Positions 1 to 11,494 of a DNA stretch of 64,000 nucleotides are shown in pieces (the stretch's first letter is position 1; each line of letters starts with the position of its first letter). Position numbers and translations under genes: made by a program. The notes under the pieces were generated by a model. The model made no database searches, had not been told where the DNA came from, and saw only the letters and a list, made by a program, of their open reading frames with translations. The DNA is from Leptospira noguchii serovar Panama str. CZ214 (GTDB taxonomy: Bacteria; Spirochaetota; Leptospiria; Leptospirales; Leptospiraceae), in the NCBI RefSeq assembly GCF_000306255.2, contig NZ_AKWY02000024.1, positions 74,501-138,500 of the forward strand, written 5' to 3'.

Positions 1-1144
<1,144 letters not shown>

Positions 1145-2071
1145 GGATAGAGGAAAGATTGAAACATAAGGCTTTCATGGCAAGCGAATTAGTTGCAAAT
1201 TACGGCTTTAAAAAAATCACAATTTGTAACTGGACTGGAACTTAAAAAAAATGGAGAAAAAAGTAGTAGTTCCTACATTTTCAGGGGAATCAGAAAGGCA
1301 TTTATTTTTTTAAACATTCATTCTTTTTGACCAATGATTTAAAATTTGGGCATCTTCTATTTTAAAAATAAGGCCGTATTTTCAGGAGTAAGAAAAAAAC
1401 GAATTTTAAAACTGTCCGAGCAGCACTACAAGTTTCTCCATTCTAGTCAGTTGTTGTAAAATGAACCAATCTCAAAATAACGTAAGTTTGGTCATAATTC
1501 ATTTTTCTGAAAAAAGTTGGAATCTGAACTTTGCAGATGTATCCTTAAAATGTGGGAACTACCACGATTTAAAAAACAGAAGTTTATAACAATTGAATCT
1601 GTCGCATTCAAGTGTGGGAACTACCACACTTGACGATTTTACGAACAAATCTTAAATGTAAGAACTCATACCAATCACAAAAAACGAATGTTTAAAAATC
1701 CATAATCTGACAAAATCTGTGGGAACTATTACAAAGTAAGACTGTACAGCAGAGTTGTTGAAAAATTCCATAGTTCAAATTAACAAAACTTCTTTAAGAA
1801 CCGTTTCCATGAAACAGATGGCGATTCATTTTTCAACACTCTAGTAAAACTTTCAGAAGTTCAGATAGTAATTGGTTTTATTCTAAAATAAAACTAACAC
1901 TTTCTAATTTCCTTACACCAAACTCACGTTAAGTAGATGATGAATCTGTATGAGTTCCCACTTTTAAACAGAGAAAAACTTTCAAAATTCTCACACTAAA
2001 AAAGGATCTGCTTTACAACAAAAGAGTCTAAAAATAGATCAAATTTAGAACCATTCTAATTCGAGGAAACA
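1145..2071. repeat. Gene-free repeat-rich spacer upstream of trxB
   Basis: No credible gene is visible in this 927-bp stretch. It holds a cluster of the 14-bp hairpin motif GTGGGAACTACCAC and its variants, at 1552-1565, 1614-1627, 1658-1671 and 1719-1732, and in reverse near 1264-1280 and at 1948-1961. It also holds a roughly 93-bp inverted-repeat element at 1751-1843 and a copy of the IS-end-like sequence at 1911-1932. The stretch from about 1480 to 1640 is closely similar to 3113-3262 on the other side of trxB. A trxB promoter must lie near the right end but none stands out. Confidence 0.75.
1751..1843. repeat. Small inverted-repeat (MITE-like) element, copy 1
   Basis: The left end GAGTTGTTGAAAAATTCCAT is answered at the right end by TTTTTCAACACTCTAG, so the termini are imperfect inverted repeats. 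Elements of the same size, ends and internal sequence (a CATCTGTTT-type core and a run resembling AAGCAGTTTTGTTA in other copies) occur at 11216-11316 and 32335-32436. No open frame fits inside, so any movement would need a transposase in trans. The class is inferred from structure only. Confidence 0.6.
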
Positions 2072-3019
2072 ATGGCCCATAAAATAGTCATCATAGGTTC
2101 CGGACCAGCCGGACATACTGCAGCGATCTACGCCGCCAGAGCCAATTTAAACCCGGTTATGTATGAAGGGTTTATGGCGGGTGGAATTGCCGCAGGAGGT
2201 CAACTTACTACTACTACTGAAGTGGAAAACTTTCCAGGTTTTCCAGAAGGAATCGATGGAACCAAATTGACTCAACTTTTTCGGGAACAATCGATTAAAT
2301 ATGGGACCAAGATCCTAACTCAAACCATCACTAAAGTAGATTTTTCTTCCAAACCGTTTAAACTCTGGTCAGACGATGAGCTGATCGAAGCACATGCAGT
2401 CATCATAGCCACTGGAGCCACCGCCAAAAGAATGAACGTGATCGGCGAAGACACCTATTGGCAAAGAGGAATTTCTGCCTGTGCGGTTTGTGACGGAGCC
2501 CTTCCAATTTATAGAAATAAGGAACTTGCAGTTGTAGGAGGTGGAGATTCTGCAGTAGAAGAAGCTTCTCACCTAACCAAGTTCGCATCGAAAGTGTATT
2601 TATTACATAGAAGAGATTCATTACGCGCTTCCAAAATTATGCAGAAAAGAGCGACTACTCATCCTAAAATCGAAATCATTTGGAATTCTCAAGTGAAGGA
2701 AGCCAAAGGCGACGGTAAAAATCTTACCTCTCTAACTTTAGAAGACACAATAAACGGCCAAAAAAAGGAGCTTTCAGTCGGCGGACTTTTTTATGCAATC
2801 GGACACAAACCTAATACGGATATTTTCCAAGGAATTTTGAATTTGGATGAAAGCGGTTATATCAAAACAGTTCCCGGTTCCACCAAAACGAACATAGAAG
2901 GAGTATTTGCAGCGGGGGACGTTCAAGACAAAATTTATCGCCAAGCAGTTTCTGCTGCGGGCTCCGGTTGTATGGCTGCCTTAGACGCAGAACGCTGGTT
3001 AGAGTCTAGAGAAGAATAA
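2072..3019 (+). CDS. trxB: Thioredoxin reductase
   Basis: NADPH-dependent FAD enzyme that reduces thioredoxin in the cytoplasm. The 315-residue length is normal for low-molecular-weight bacterial TrxB. Visible are the FAD-binding GSGPAG at residues 9-14, the redox-active CAVC at 137-140 followed by D, the NADPH-binding GGGDSA at 157-161, and the C-terminal FAD motif [11 protein letters not shown]. The ATG is preceded by GAGGAA (2063-2068) at good spacing. It stands alone, with repeat-rich spacers on both sides. A perfect 18-bp palindrome at 3023-3040 just past the stop might help termination but has no usable loop. Confidence 0.97.
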   Translation: MAHKIVIIGSGPAGHTAAIYAARANLNPVMYEGFMAGGIAAGGQLTTTTEVENFPGFPEGIDGTKLTQLFREQSIKYGTKILTQTITKVDFSSKPFKLWSDDELIEAHAVIIATGATAKRMNVIGEDTYWQRGISACAVCDGALPIYRNKELAVVGGGDSAVEEASHLTKFASKVYLLHRRDSLRASKIMQKRATTHPKIEIIWNSQVKEAKGDGKNLTSLTLEDTINGQKKELSVGGLFYAIGHKPNTDIFQGILNLDESGYIKTVPGSTKTNIEGVFAAGDVQDKIYRQAVSAAGSGCMAALDAERWLESREE

Positions 3020-3381
3020 AAGTTTTAGAATATTCTAAAATAATCAATATTCTCATTTTAAAGTGGATTCGGCGTAAGGAAAATCTTGGCAAATAAAAAC
3101 TCAATGCAACGAAACGTAAGTTCGATCCTAATTCGTTTTTCTGAAAAAAGTCGGAATCTGAGCTTTACAGATTGATTCTTAAAATGTGGAAACTACCGCA
3201 ATTTCAAAAATAGAAGTTTATAATAATTGAATCTGTCTTATTCAAGTGTATGAACTCATACAAAACTTAAATTTTTCTGTAAAATTGTGGGAAATGACGA
3301 TTTTACGAACAAATCTAAAATGTAGGAACTCATACTTTTAGAAAATTCTTTCTCATTTACTTACGTCTAACTCATGTTAAT

Positions 3382-3397
<16 letters not shown>
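3020..3397. repeat. Repeat spacer containing a ~318-bp MITE-like element
   Basis: From 3063 to 3380 the DNA is bounded by inverted copies of the IS-end sequence: left GTGGATTCGGCGTAAGG (3063-3079), right CTTACGTCTAACTCATGTTA (from 3360). Inside are hairpin motifs at about 3185, 3248-3261 (GTATGAACTCATAC), 3285 and 3320, and a stretch similar to 1480-1640. The right end lies one base from the left end of the IS982-type element at 3382, so two units sharing terminal sequences abut. No gene is present. Confidence 0.65.
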
Positions 3398-4392
<995 letters not shown>

Positions 4393-5421
4393 ATTAGATT
4401 TTACAGGACTTACTTTTTTATTTTTTTTATACCCCCAAAATTGAAACGTAGTTTAGCCAGAACCATAACATAGAATTTCCAATATTTTACATTGAAACAG
4501 TGTTTTACGATTAAAATTCACGATATTCAACTTTATAGGGATCAGTAAAAACGATTTTCTAAAACGAAGTTCGACTTTCAAATTTAGAAACTCTAAAAAA
4601 TTTTTACAAATTTACGACTCTCACGCATCAAAATAATACTATTCTGAGTTTGTTTCAAAACTTAAAATGTAGGATTTCGCGCAAACAAGTGAATGATTTC
4701 AAGTTAGATATAATCTTTTAAGAACTTCTGAGTTTTTATAAAATCGTTCATTCATTTTCTGGAACTATTTTCGTACACCAGAATAGTAAAGTCTGGTTAT
4801 AAAATTCTTGCAATCAGTTGCAAAAAATTTCTTTCGATTTTATCAGTATGAATTTAAGATCGAGTTCAAATTTTTGTGCAAGATACTATCAATTTTCATA
4901 AGTGTATCTCAGGAACATCCTTTTGTAAAAATTGCTCCTTTCGGTCTGAGAATTACTTCACGCTTTTTCAAAAATACTTTATTTTTGAGTTTGTCTCAAA
5001 ACTTCAAAGGATTTTACCCGATCATTCTTTAGAAATTTTTAATTAAATTTAGTAGTTCCTACAAATTAAGTCGCATTTGACAATTTGTGAATTTTAGATT
5101 AGTCCGAATCTCGTTAAATTTTCGTAATAGTTCCCACATTTTATGAAACTCAGCAAACACCTCTCTATGGATTGGTGAAAACTCAGCGTCTCGCTTCTAT
5201 GGTCGCTCGAAGTAACTCAGCAAACACCTATCGGTGTTTAGGTTTTGGAACAAGTTCTTTGTTTAAAGTACCGATTCTGATTATTCTAAGATATTTTTGA
5301 GATAGCTTTGGATAATTATAAAGTATTTAAATCTATAGAACGATAGCAATTTTTTAGATCAAAATAACACTTTCAAAAATCCATTTTTACAATATCTCAT
5401 ATTTCCTCTAGAGCTAATTGA
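4393..5421. repeat. 1-kb gene-free spacer with decayed repeats
   Basis: No supported gene: the one plus-strand frame of 74 codons (4808-5032) has no ribosome site and unconvincing composition. Repeats include GAGTTTGTTTCAAAACTT near 4650 and a variant near 4990, a stretch around 4480-4550 resembling 12775-12840 and 32480-32530, hairpin motifs in reverse at about 5052 and 5126, and the AACTCAGC array at 5147-5243. The minus strand around 5050-5100 shares AATGCGACTTAATTTGT with 10810-10950. Confidence 0.7.
5147..5243. repeat. Degenerate tandem array of AACTCAGC units
   Basis: Three imperfect units of 33-34 bp begin with AACTCAGC at 5147, 5180 and 5214. They mix two sub-motifs, CAAACACCTCTCTATGG and GTCTCGCTTCTATGGTCGCT. 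Related stretches occur at about 32655-32760 and 47345-47390, with a piece near 12402-12430. Nothing suggests coding. Confidence 0.6.
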
Positions 5422-6015
5422 TCAATCCTCACCAACCACACTACTTCCTATTCCTTTTTGATAAAGACGGATTCTATCTTCATCCATTCCCACAAGTGTA
5501 TGAGAAATTTTTAATTCTTTACCTAAAGTCTCCGTTCCAGTTCTTAATTCAACTACTCTATACCAAATTTCGTTAGAAGGGATATAAAAAGCGTGATTAA
5601 CACAAAGACATTTAAACTTAAAACCCAAAGAACCTTCCGCGGGCGTCATAGAATGAGGGGCCGCAAAAAAATAAAAATCTTCTTTGGTTGTGTTTCTAAC
5701 AACCAATACAAATCTTTTTTTAGAACCAGGTTTTAGATAAAATTCAGATCCTTCTATTTTAGAAGAAACCGGAGCCTCCGATAAATCCTTAACACTTCCA
5801 GTGGCCCATAAATCCACGGGTCTTTGAGAAGCCCCCTCATAAATTTCCATATCTAAAGGAAAATTTTTTTTCTCCCAAAGAATTTGAACTTGAATCTGTC
5901 GATTTGGATCAAAAGAAATTGGTTCCAAATTTTCAGAATTAGAAATTTCCTTTTTACAACCAAGTAGATATAAAAAAAAAGTCAAAATTAGAATTTTATA
6001 AATTAATTTCTTCAA
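5422..6015 (-). CDS. Lipoprotein with a Cox11/CtaG-like CxC copper-binding motif
   Basis: A 197-residue predicted lipoprotein: basic start, hydrophobic core and lipobox LLGC (Cys20). I know no assigned function. Residues 108-150 read much like the copper chaperone Cox11/CtaG: a PG-containing strand ([10 protein letters not shown]), [18 protein letters not shown], then KCLC (Cys136 and Cys138) and a later P. In Cox11 the corresponding A-x-P...TP...F-x-K-x-x-CFC segment binds Cu(I) and delivers it to cytochrome oxidase. Overall similarity is low, so copper binding is an inference. It follows the 6061-7515 lipoprotein by 45 bp on the same strand and probably shares its transcript. Confidence 0.6.
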   Translation of the reverse strand: MKKLIYKILILTFFLYLLGCKKEISNSENLEPISFDPNRQIQVQILWEKKNFPLDMEIYEGASQRPVDLWATGSVKDLSEAPVSSKIEGSEFYLKPGSKKRFVLVVRNTTKEDFYFFAAPHSMTPAEGSLGFKFKCLCVNHAFYIPSNEIWYRVVELRTGTETLGKELKISHTLVGMDEDRIRLYQKGIGSSVVGED

Positions 6016-6060
6016 TTGAAAATGACCTAAAATTTTAGAATGAAAAATTACTTTGGAAAT

Positions 6061-7515
6061 TTACTCAAGATTCATCTCTAAGATCTGAAAATCCAGTTTA
6101 CGACTCGAACTTGTATTTTGGATATAAACGTTTCCGTTCCATTTTTTAATTGTAATGAAGTCTTGAAAAATAACTTCCTTTTTATCTGGATCTTGATTTC
6201 CCATATTACAATCTCTACCACAACCATTACAATCCATGTCCGAATACTTCTCCATAAAAGTAGATGAGTATTTTCGCATATACCCAAATACTCTCAATTC
6301 CAGAGAATCCGCTGAAGACTTTTTGATCTCATAGTTTCCAATTGCATAAAACTTACTCGTTTTACGCAATTCCCCACTTTGATCACTCGTATTCCCTTCC
6401 ATAAAAAAAGAACCGTCTGATCTCATTCTTAAAGACCAAGTTGAGTCCGTCCTGACGTTTCCCTGTTCATCCAAATTCTCCGAAGAAGAGATTACTTCCG
6501 TACTTTGCATTTCCGCTGGATAATCTGAAATTTCAATACCTCTTAATCCTCGATTTAAAATCTCATTCAAATTAGAAGAGGTAAATTGAAGATGATTCGA
6601 CTGAGCAATACTTTGAGACCTTTTAATAGGATCGATTAAAACCCAATCGTTATCTTTTCCAAAACGAATTTCACTCAGTACCAAACCTTTGTACATCTTT
6701 CCAGCGTAAATATCGTCTACGGTTAAACGTAAAGAATTTCCTTTATACGGTTTTTCTAATATGATTTCTTGAGGACCAAGAATATCCTGAAGTTGAATTT
6801 TTTGACTATAACCATCTTCTCCGGTTAACGTAGCGGATTTTAGTCTACCGTTCGAATAACAATGTTGATCCGATCTTTGATACCCGTTCCAAATTTTGAT
6901 TTTATTGAACTTCTGAGTTTCTTTAAATTTAAAATCGAGAGTAACTCCTTTTCCTTTTTTATCGGAAGCCCAAGCATATTCATAACGAGAATCAAAAAGG
7001 TTCATTACATCGTAAGACTGAACCGGACTTGCGGTTTCCGAAGCAATAACAGAACCTTCTACAATTTTAGGAAGTTTTAAAGAAATCTGTTTATCTTTTT
7101 CATCGTAAAAGCGAACCTCTCCAATACAAAGTTCTTTGTTCTTTCTAAAATTAATTGTTACGGATCTAGCAAATACTGCCTTTTCAAAATTCACAGTAGC
7201 TTTTTTTACGGAAAGATCGGCCGCTGCACTCATTTCATCAAAATTGATGTAAACCGTTACTGCGTCGTTAAATTCAGACTTACAAGAATCTATTTCCACT
7301 TTCTTTAACTGAAAACCTTCATCTGGATAAAAGTGAAGTTTTACAAATTCTGCCCCATCTTCCGGTTTCCAATTTTCTCCGTTGAGAGCGGCGAACACAA
7401 GTTTATCACTTAAGGAAGTTGACGTTGCCATAGAAACGCTAAGTTCTTTTTTACAATTTTGAAGAATCAAAGATAGAATCGAAATTAAGAACAAAAAACG
7501 GATTTTATGAATCAC
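6061..7515 (-). CDS. Discoidin-like (NADase-type glycan-binding) domain lipoprotein
   Basis: A 484-residue predicted lipoprotein with a hydrophobic signal and leptospiral lipobox LQNC (Cys21). The start is GTG, supported by GGGGAG nine bases upstream. Two related beta-sandwich stretches are visible: about 50-150 (FHPDEG-type strand, [30 protein letters not shown]) and 165-295 ([62 protein letters not shown]). The second matches the discoidin or NADase-type glycan-binding fold found in several Leptospira surface proteins. Residues around 430-440 carry a cysteine cluster ([10 protein letters not shown]). The partner is unknown. It is divergent from the Fur-box promoter at about 7600, so iron control is possible. 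Confidence 0.65.
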   Translation of the reverse strand: MIHKIRFLFLISILSLILQNCKKELSVSMATSTSLSDKLVFAALNGENWKPEDGAEFVKLHFYPDEGFQLKKVEIDSCKSEFNDAVTVYINFDEMSAAADLSVKKATVNFEKAVFARSVTINFRKNKELCIGEVRFYDEKDKQISLKLPKIVEGSVIASETASPVQSYDVMNLFDSRYEYAWASDKKGKGVTLDFKFKETQKFNKIKIWNGYQRSDQHCYSNGRLKSATLTGEDGYSQKIQLQDILGPQEIILEKPYKGNSLRLTVDDIYAGKMYKGLVLSEIRFGKDNDWVLIDPIKRSQSIAQSNHLQFTSSNLNEILNRGLRGIEISDYPAEMQSTEVISSSENLDEQGNVRTDSTWSLRMRSDGSFFMEGNTSDQSGELRKTSKFYAIGNYEIKKSSADSLELRVFGYMRKYSSTFMEKYSDMDCNGCGRDCNMGNQDPDKKEVIFQDFITIKKWNGNVYIQNTSSSRKLDFQILEMNLE

Positions 7516-7603
7516 TTAAGTGCACTCCCCAATGGAATTTTTACGATTTTTTTCCTAAAATATGCTCTGTCAAATTCAATGAGTGAGATAATAGCAGGAA
7601 TTC

Positions 7604-7677
7604 TTGACGTTCACGATACCTTTATTTTTATTGATAATGAGAATAAAAATCATTCTCATTATTATTTTTAAATGGAG
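7604..7677 (+). promoter_or_regulatory. Promoter with Fur-box-like operator and ribosome site
   Basis: A candidate -35 TTGACG (7604-7609) is followed after 17 bp by TTTATT (7627-7632). An exact inverted repeat overlaps the downstream part: ATAATGAGAAT (7634-7644), a 7-base spacer, ATTCTCATTAT (7652-7662). Its half-sites resemble the classical Fur box (GATAATGAT-type) and it is placed to block the promoter. GGAG at 7674-7677 serves the GTG start at 7683. The palindrome and spacing are seen directly; binding by a Fur-family regulator (Fur or PerR) is inferred. Confidence 0.7.
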
Positions 7678-7682
7678 AAATC

Positions 7683-9200
7683 GTGAAACAAAAAATTGCA
7701 TTCATTCTACTTGCTTGTGTAGTACATTGTAATTCTCAATCTAAAATAGATCTTACTCCCTTACTTTTGGCCATACTTGGTCAGACATCCGGATCCCAAA
7801 ATGAAATTTCTTTCCAGATTCTTTCTCCCCGAGAAGGAGAAATCCTTACTGTCTATCAATTAGAAACAACAGTTCAAGCGAACTCGGACGGAGAATTTGA
7901 AATTTTTCATGAAGGAAATAAATTATTTAAATTTCAATCTACTCCATCTTCTCCCCAAACATCCCCTACCTTTAAACCTAAAAACGGAGACAATACAATC
8001 CAAGTTCGTTTCAAAAAATCAAACGGTTTTATTCTCTCTCAAGAAATCCATTTTTACTTTGGCACCAAACTGAGCGCAGGCGGAGGACATTCCGGTTTTT
8101 TAATAAACGGAGAACTTTATACAGTAGGTAGAAATAACTTCGGCCAACTCGGGACCGGCATTTCTACTGGAGACAATATCAATGATAGGATTGTAAAAGT
8201 AGATTTGATCCAAGATATTTTCAGCATTCACTTCAATCAAAACAACTCAATGGCAATCTCTAAAAATGGAAGAGTTTATACCTGGGGAGCTAACTCGAAA
8301 GGACAACTAGGAATTGGAAACAACAACACGGACCCAGCCAAAGCAAGCGACCCCGGAAACAGACAACCCCCTACGGAGATCAATGGAATTGACAACGCCG
8401 TAATGGGAGCTTATGGTTTTAATCATGCGTTGGTTCTCAAATCAGATGGAACCGTAGTTGCATTCGGTCAAAATAATGTAGGTCAATTGGGTAATGGAGC
8501 AAACAATTTAGATCGCAATTCCTTTTCTTCTATCCCGGTTAATGTCGCTCAACTTAGAAATGTAATTCAAATAATTGCAGGCTCGGAACATTCTGCCGCT
8601 CTTACTGAAAATGGGGAAGTTTATGTTTGGGGTAGAAATCAATACGGAAATTTAGGTAATGGAATTACTTCTCCAGCTAACACGATTCAATCGACTCCCT
8701 TAAAAGTTGAAGGGCTTTCCAAAATCAAACAAATTGCAAACGGAAGAGATCATATACTCGCTTTGACATCGGACGGAAAAATTTATTCCTGGGGTCTAAA
8801 CGCAAGCGGCCAATTAGGGATCGGAGGAAATGGAAATCCTTTACCTACTCCAATCCCAACACAAGTTTTGAATATTCAAGATGCAGAATCTATTTGGGCT
8901 GGTGGAACTCAAAGTTTTGCGATTTTAAAAAACGGAGAAGTAAAAGGTTGGGGAGCAAACGGTAATATGGCAAGCCTTGCTCTTGGAGAATCAAATACGC
9001 CAAAAGTTTATGAACCAAACAAAGCGGTGGTAGGTATTGATAACGTAGTTCATTTTGGTTGCGGCGCTACTCATAACTTCGCACTTCTTGGAAACGGAGA
9101 AATTTATGGTTGGGGTTGGAACTTTAGAGGTTCTTTAGGAAGAAACGATTTACAAAATAATTGGGGCGCACCCAATCCTGTATTAATCAATCTTCCATAA
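7683..9200 (+). CDS. RCC1-repeat (seven-bladed beta-propeller) lipoprotein
   Basis: A 505-residue exported protein starting at GTG; the nearby in-frame-looking ATG at 7672 meets a stop after four codons. The signal carries two candidate lipidation cysteines, Cys12 (LLAC) and Cys16 (VVHC); Cys16 gives the more normal signal length. After an N-terminal beta domain (about 40-130) come seven RCC1-type repeats of the form GxxHSxALxxxGxVYxWGxNxxGQLG, enough for one closed seven-bladed propeller. RCC1 folds are protein-interaction platforms, so a binding role is likely and the ligand is unknown. It is followed 15 bp later by the di-heme lipoprotein; the two are probably one iron-responsive transcript. 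Confidence 0.85.
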   Translation: MKQKIAFILLACVVHCNSQSKIDLTPLLLAILGQTSGSQNEISFQILSPREGEILTVYQLETTVQANSDGEFEIFHEGNKLFKFQSTPSSPQTSPTFKPKNGDNTIQVRFKKSNGFILSQEIHFYFGTKLSAGGGHSGFLINGELYTVGRNNFGQLGTGISTGDNINDRIVKVDLIQDIFSIHFNQNNSMAISKNGRVYTWGANSKGQLGIGNNNTDPAKASDPGNRQPPTEINGIDNAVMGAYGFNHALVLKSDGTVVAFGQNNVGQLGNGANNLDRNSFSSIPVNVAQLRNVIQIIAGSEHSAALTENGEVYVWGRNQYGNLGNGITSPANTIQSTPLKVEGLSKIKQIANGRDHILALTSDGKIYSWGLNASGQLGIGGNGNPLPTPIPTQVLNIQDAESIWAGGTQSFAILKNGEVKGWGANGNMASLALGESNTPKVYEPNKAVVGIDNVVHFGCGATHNFALLGNGEIYGWGWNFRGSLGRNDLQNNWGAPNPVLINLP

Positions 9201-9215
9201 TATTCAAAAATCAAA

Positions 9216-10709
9216 ATGAATTTCCGTTTTTTTTCATCAATTTCTATTTTTTTAGAAGGTAAGCCGAATCAGTTTTTTTTGATCGTTTTGCTTTTTACTT
9301 TTTTGTCTTCGCTAAATTGTACTTCAAAAAAGAAATTTTGTTCCTCTAACGATTGTAAAATTGCAATTTCGTTGATTGCAATCCTTTCCCTATCCGATGA
9401 CTGGGGATATGAAGCAGGAGAAGAATTTCAGGGAGGACTCAAAATGACCAGTTTCGAATTTGGAGAATCCGCATTTCGACAATTTTCGAAAAACGTTTCC
9501 TTACATTCTATTTCCGAATACACAGTGGGGCAAACGGTCTTTGAAGTCCCTTGGACTCCTGGTTTTTCTGCCGCTATTCCAGATAGAGACGGACTGGGGC
9601 CTTTTTTTCATACCAACTCTTGTTTGAACTGCCACGCGGGAAACGGTCGTGCGCTCGAAGAAGAAGGGGAAAATTTAACCTTTAGTCTCGTCCGACTCAG
9701 CGTAGGAAATTACTCTCATAATCCTGAACCAAGATACGGAGGCCAATTTCAGCCCAATTCTGTTCGCGATGTTCCCAAAGAAGGAGATGTAAGACTGAAT
9801 TATCAGGAAATCACGGGCAAGTTTGAAGACGGTACAAAATATACATTACGTTCTCCTATATTAGAATTTTCAAATTTAGGGTATGGTCCTTTTGCAAACG
9901 ATGTAAGAACTTCCGTTAGAATTCCTCCACAGGTGATAGGATTAGGACTTTTAGAAACAATTCCCGAAAGTACAATTCTTGCTGCGGCAGACCCTGAAGA
10001 CAAGGACGGGAACGGAATTTCAGGTAAACCAAACTACATATTGAACTTAAACGGAATTGGTCAAACACTGGGAAGATTCGGTTGGAAAGCAAATAACACT
10101 GATTTGGTGAGACAAAGTTCCGCCGCCTTCTTGGGTGACCTTGGAATTACCACTCCCATGTTTCGAACGGAAAATTGCACGAACTTTCAAGTAGAATGTC
10201 TGGCTTCCAGAAACGGCGGTTCTCCTGAGGTGTCTCAAAATAGAATCACAGCAATCTCAAACTATTTAAAACTGATTGCGGTTCCCGCCAGACGAAAAGC
10301 GGATAACGCAAGCGTTCTATTAGGAAAGAAATTTTTTTTTCAAGCGGGATGTAAAAATTGCCATCTTCCTAAAATTCAAACTGGGCCTAACGAAAATTTT
10401 CCGGAACTTTCTTATCAAACCATCCGACCTTATACGGATCTTTTGTTGCACGATATGGGAGACGGTCTTGCAGATAACAGACCGGACGAAGAAGCAAACG
10501 GTAGAGAATGGAGAACTCCTCCTCTTTGGGGAATCGGTTTATTCGAAAAAGTGAATGATCATTCTAGATACCTTCACGATGGAAGGGCAAGAAATCTGAT
10601 GGAGGCTATCCTGTGGCACGGTGGAGAGGCGGAGTCTAGTAAAAATTTTATTCTCAAATTAGATGTTAGAGATAGAGCACATCTTCTCAATTTTTTGAAG
10701 TCACTTTAA
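9216..10709 (+). CDS. Di-heme c-type oxidoreductase lipoprotein (DUF1111 family)
   Basis: A 497-residue exported protein of the DUF1111 family, distant relatives of MauG and di-heme cytochrome c peroxidases. Two CxxCH heme c sites are visible: CLNCH at 136-140 and CKNCH at 379-383. The N-terminus has a long hydrophobic stretch (19-34) and a lipobox ending in Cys35 (SLNC), so it should be a periplasm-facing lipoprotein. Family hallmarks include GPFFHTNSC near the first heme and RTPPLWGIG with HDGRA near the C-terminus. Relatives in other bacteria lie in iron-regulated clusters, which fits the Fur-box-like site upstream of the pair. The redox substrate is unknown. The stop codon overlaps the end of a dispersed repeat (10706-10725). 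Confidence 0.85.
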   Translation: MNFRFFSSISIFLEGKPNQFFLIVLLFTFLSSLNCTSKKKFCSSNDCKIAISLIAILSLSDDWGYEAGEEFQGGLKMTSFEFGESAFRQFSKNVSLHSISEYTVGQTVFEVPWTPGFSAAIPDRDGLGPFFHTNSCLNCHAGNGRALEEEGENLTFSLVRLSVGNYSHNPEPRYGGQFQPNSVRDVPKEGDVRLNYQEITGKFEDGTKYTLRSPILEFSNLGYGPFANDVRTSVRIPPQVIGLGLLETIPESTILAAADPEDKDGNGISGKPNYILNLNGIGQTLGRFGWKANNTDLVRQSSAAFLGDLGITTPMFRTENCTNFQVECLASRNGGSPEVSQNRITAISNYLKLIAVPARRKADNASVLLGKKFFFQAGCKNCHLPKIQTGPNENFPELSYQTIRPYTDLLLHDMGDGLADNRPDEEANGREWRTPPLWGIGLFEKVNDHSRYLHDGRARNLMEAILWHGGEAESSKNFILKLDVRDRAHLLNFLKSL

Positions 10710-11494
10710 CGGGAGTTTGGCGTAAAAATTTGAGTTTTATAAAGAGTTTTGTCCTAAAATTATTCAATGTAGGAACTACTGCAAATTCTAATCACGTTAA
10801 CAATTCGTAATGCGACTTAATTTGTGGGAACTACTGCAATTTAAAATTTTACGATAAAACTCTGAAAACAAAATTATTCTGATATTTTTTAAAAACGTGG
10901 GAACTACCACGATCTCTAATCACGTTAAAAATTCGTAATGCGACTTAATTTGTAGGAACTGCCACAAAAATTTGAATTTTTTAATAAAAGAAGACCTCTA
11001 TAAAATCTAAAAAAATTATCACCTAATCAATTTTTTACATAAAATCGCCGTTTGGCGACAATTATAAAGAGATAAAATTTTAGGCATTTAGTATATAACT
11101 CCAATCAATCTTTTTATTTTAATAGTTGTGAACTTTAGCGCCAAACTGACTTCTTATCAGATTAAATTGTTTTTAAATACTTCACACCTTAAATTAAAGC
11201 GTAAATATTTACATTAGAATTGTTGAAAAATTAACTTTCTATCTGTTTCTATTTTTATAGAAAGGGTCGATTGAAGTAGTTTTGTTAGTTTGTACTATCG
11301 GATTTCCCAACAACTATATTAAAAAAACTTAAATATTAAAAGATTGGTTAAAAAAAGAAAAAATTTTTAGAGAACATCCTTTTCGTAAATCATAAAAAAC
11401 TCACGTACTTTTTTCAAAAACATAAAATAAAATCTTTCGAAAAAAAGAAAATTTCTCGAAAAAATCTGCGATTATTTAAGAATTCAATTTCAAG
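10710..11494. repeat. Repeat-dense spacer after the di-heme gene
   Basis: No gene is visible in 785 bp. An IS-end-like sequence begins at 10706. Hairpin motifs lie at 10769-10782, 10824-10837, 10897-10910 and 10952-10965. A segment beginning TCTAATCACGTTAA at 10787 is repeated at 10915, exactly 128 bp later, including the following AATTCGTAATGCGACTTAAT, so part of the region is a tandem duplication. The inverted-repeat element at 11216-11316 is also here. Confidence 0.7.
11216..11316. repeat. Small inverted-repeat (MITE-like) element, copy 2
   Basis: The left end TAGAATTGTTGAAAAATTAA and right end TTTCCCAACAACTATA are imperfect inverted repeats about 100 bp apart. The core carries CTATCTGTTTCTATTTTTAT, AGAAAGGGTCGATTGAAGTA and GTTTTGTTAGTT, shared in diverged form with 32335-32436. 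Confidence 0.6.

Noticed and set aside
3023..3040. Palindrome TTTTAGAATATTCTAAAA as a trxB terminator
   Set aside because: It is perfectly self-complementary with no loop and no following T-tract, so it would fold poorly as an RNA hairpin.
4808..5032. 74-codon plus-strand frame in the repeat spacer
   Set aside because: No ribosome site, no recognisable domain, Phe/Ser-rich noise-like composition, and it lies among decayed repeats.
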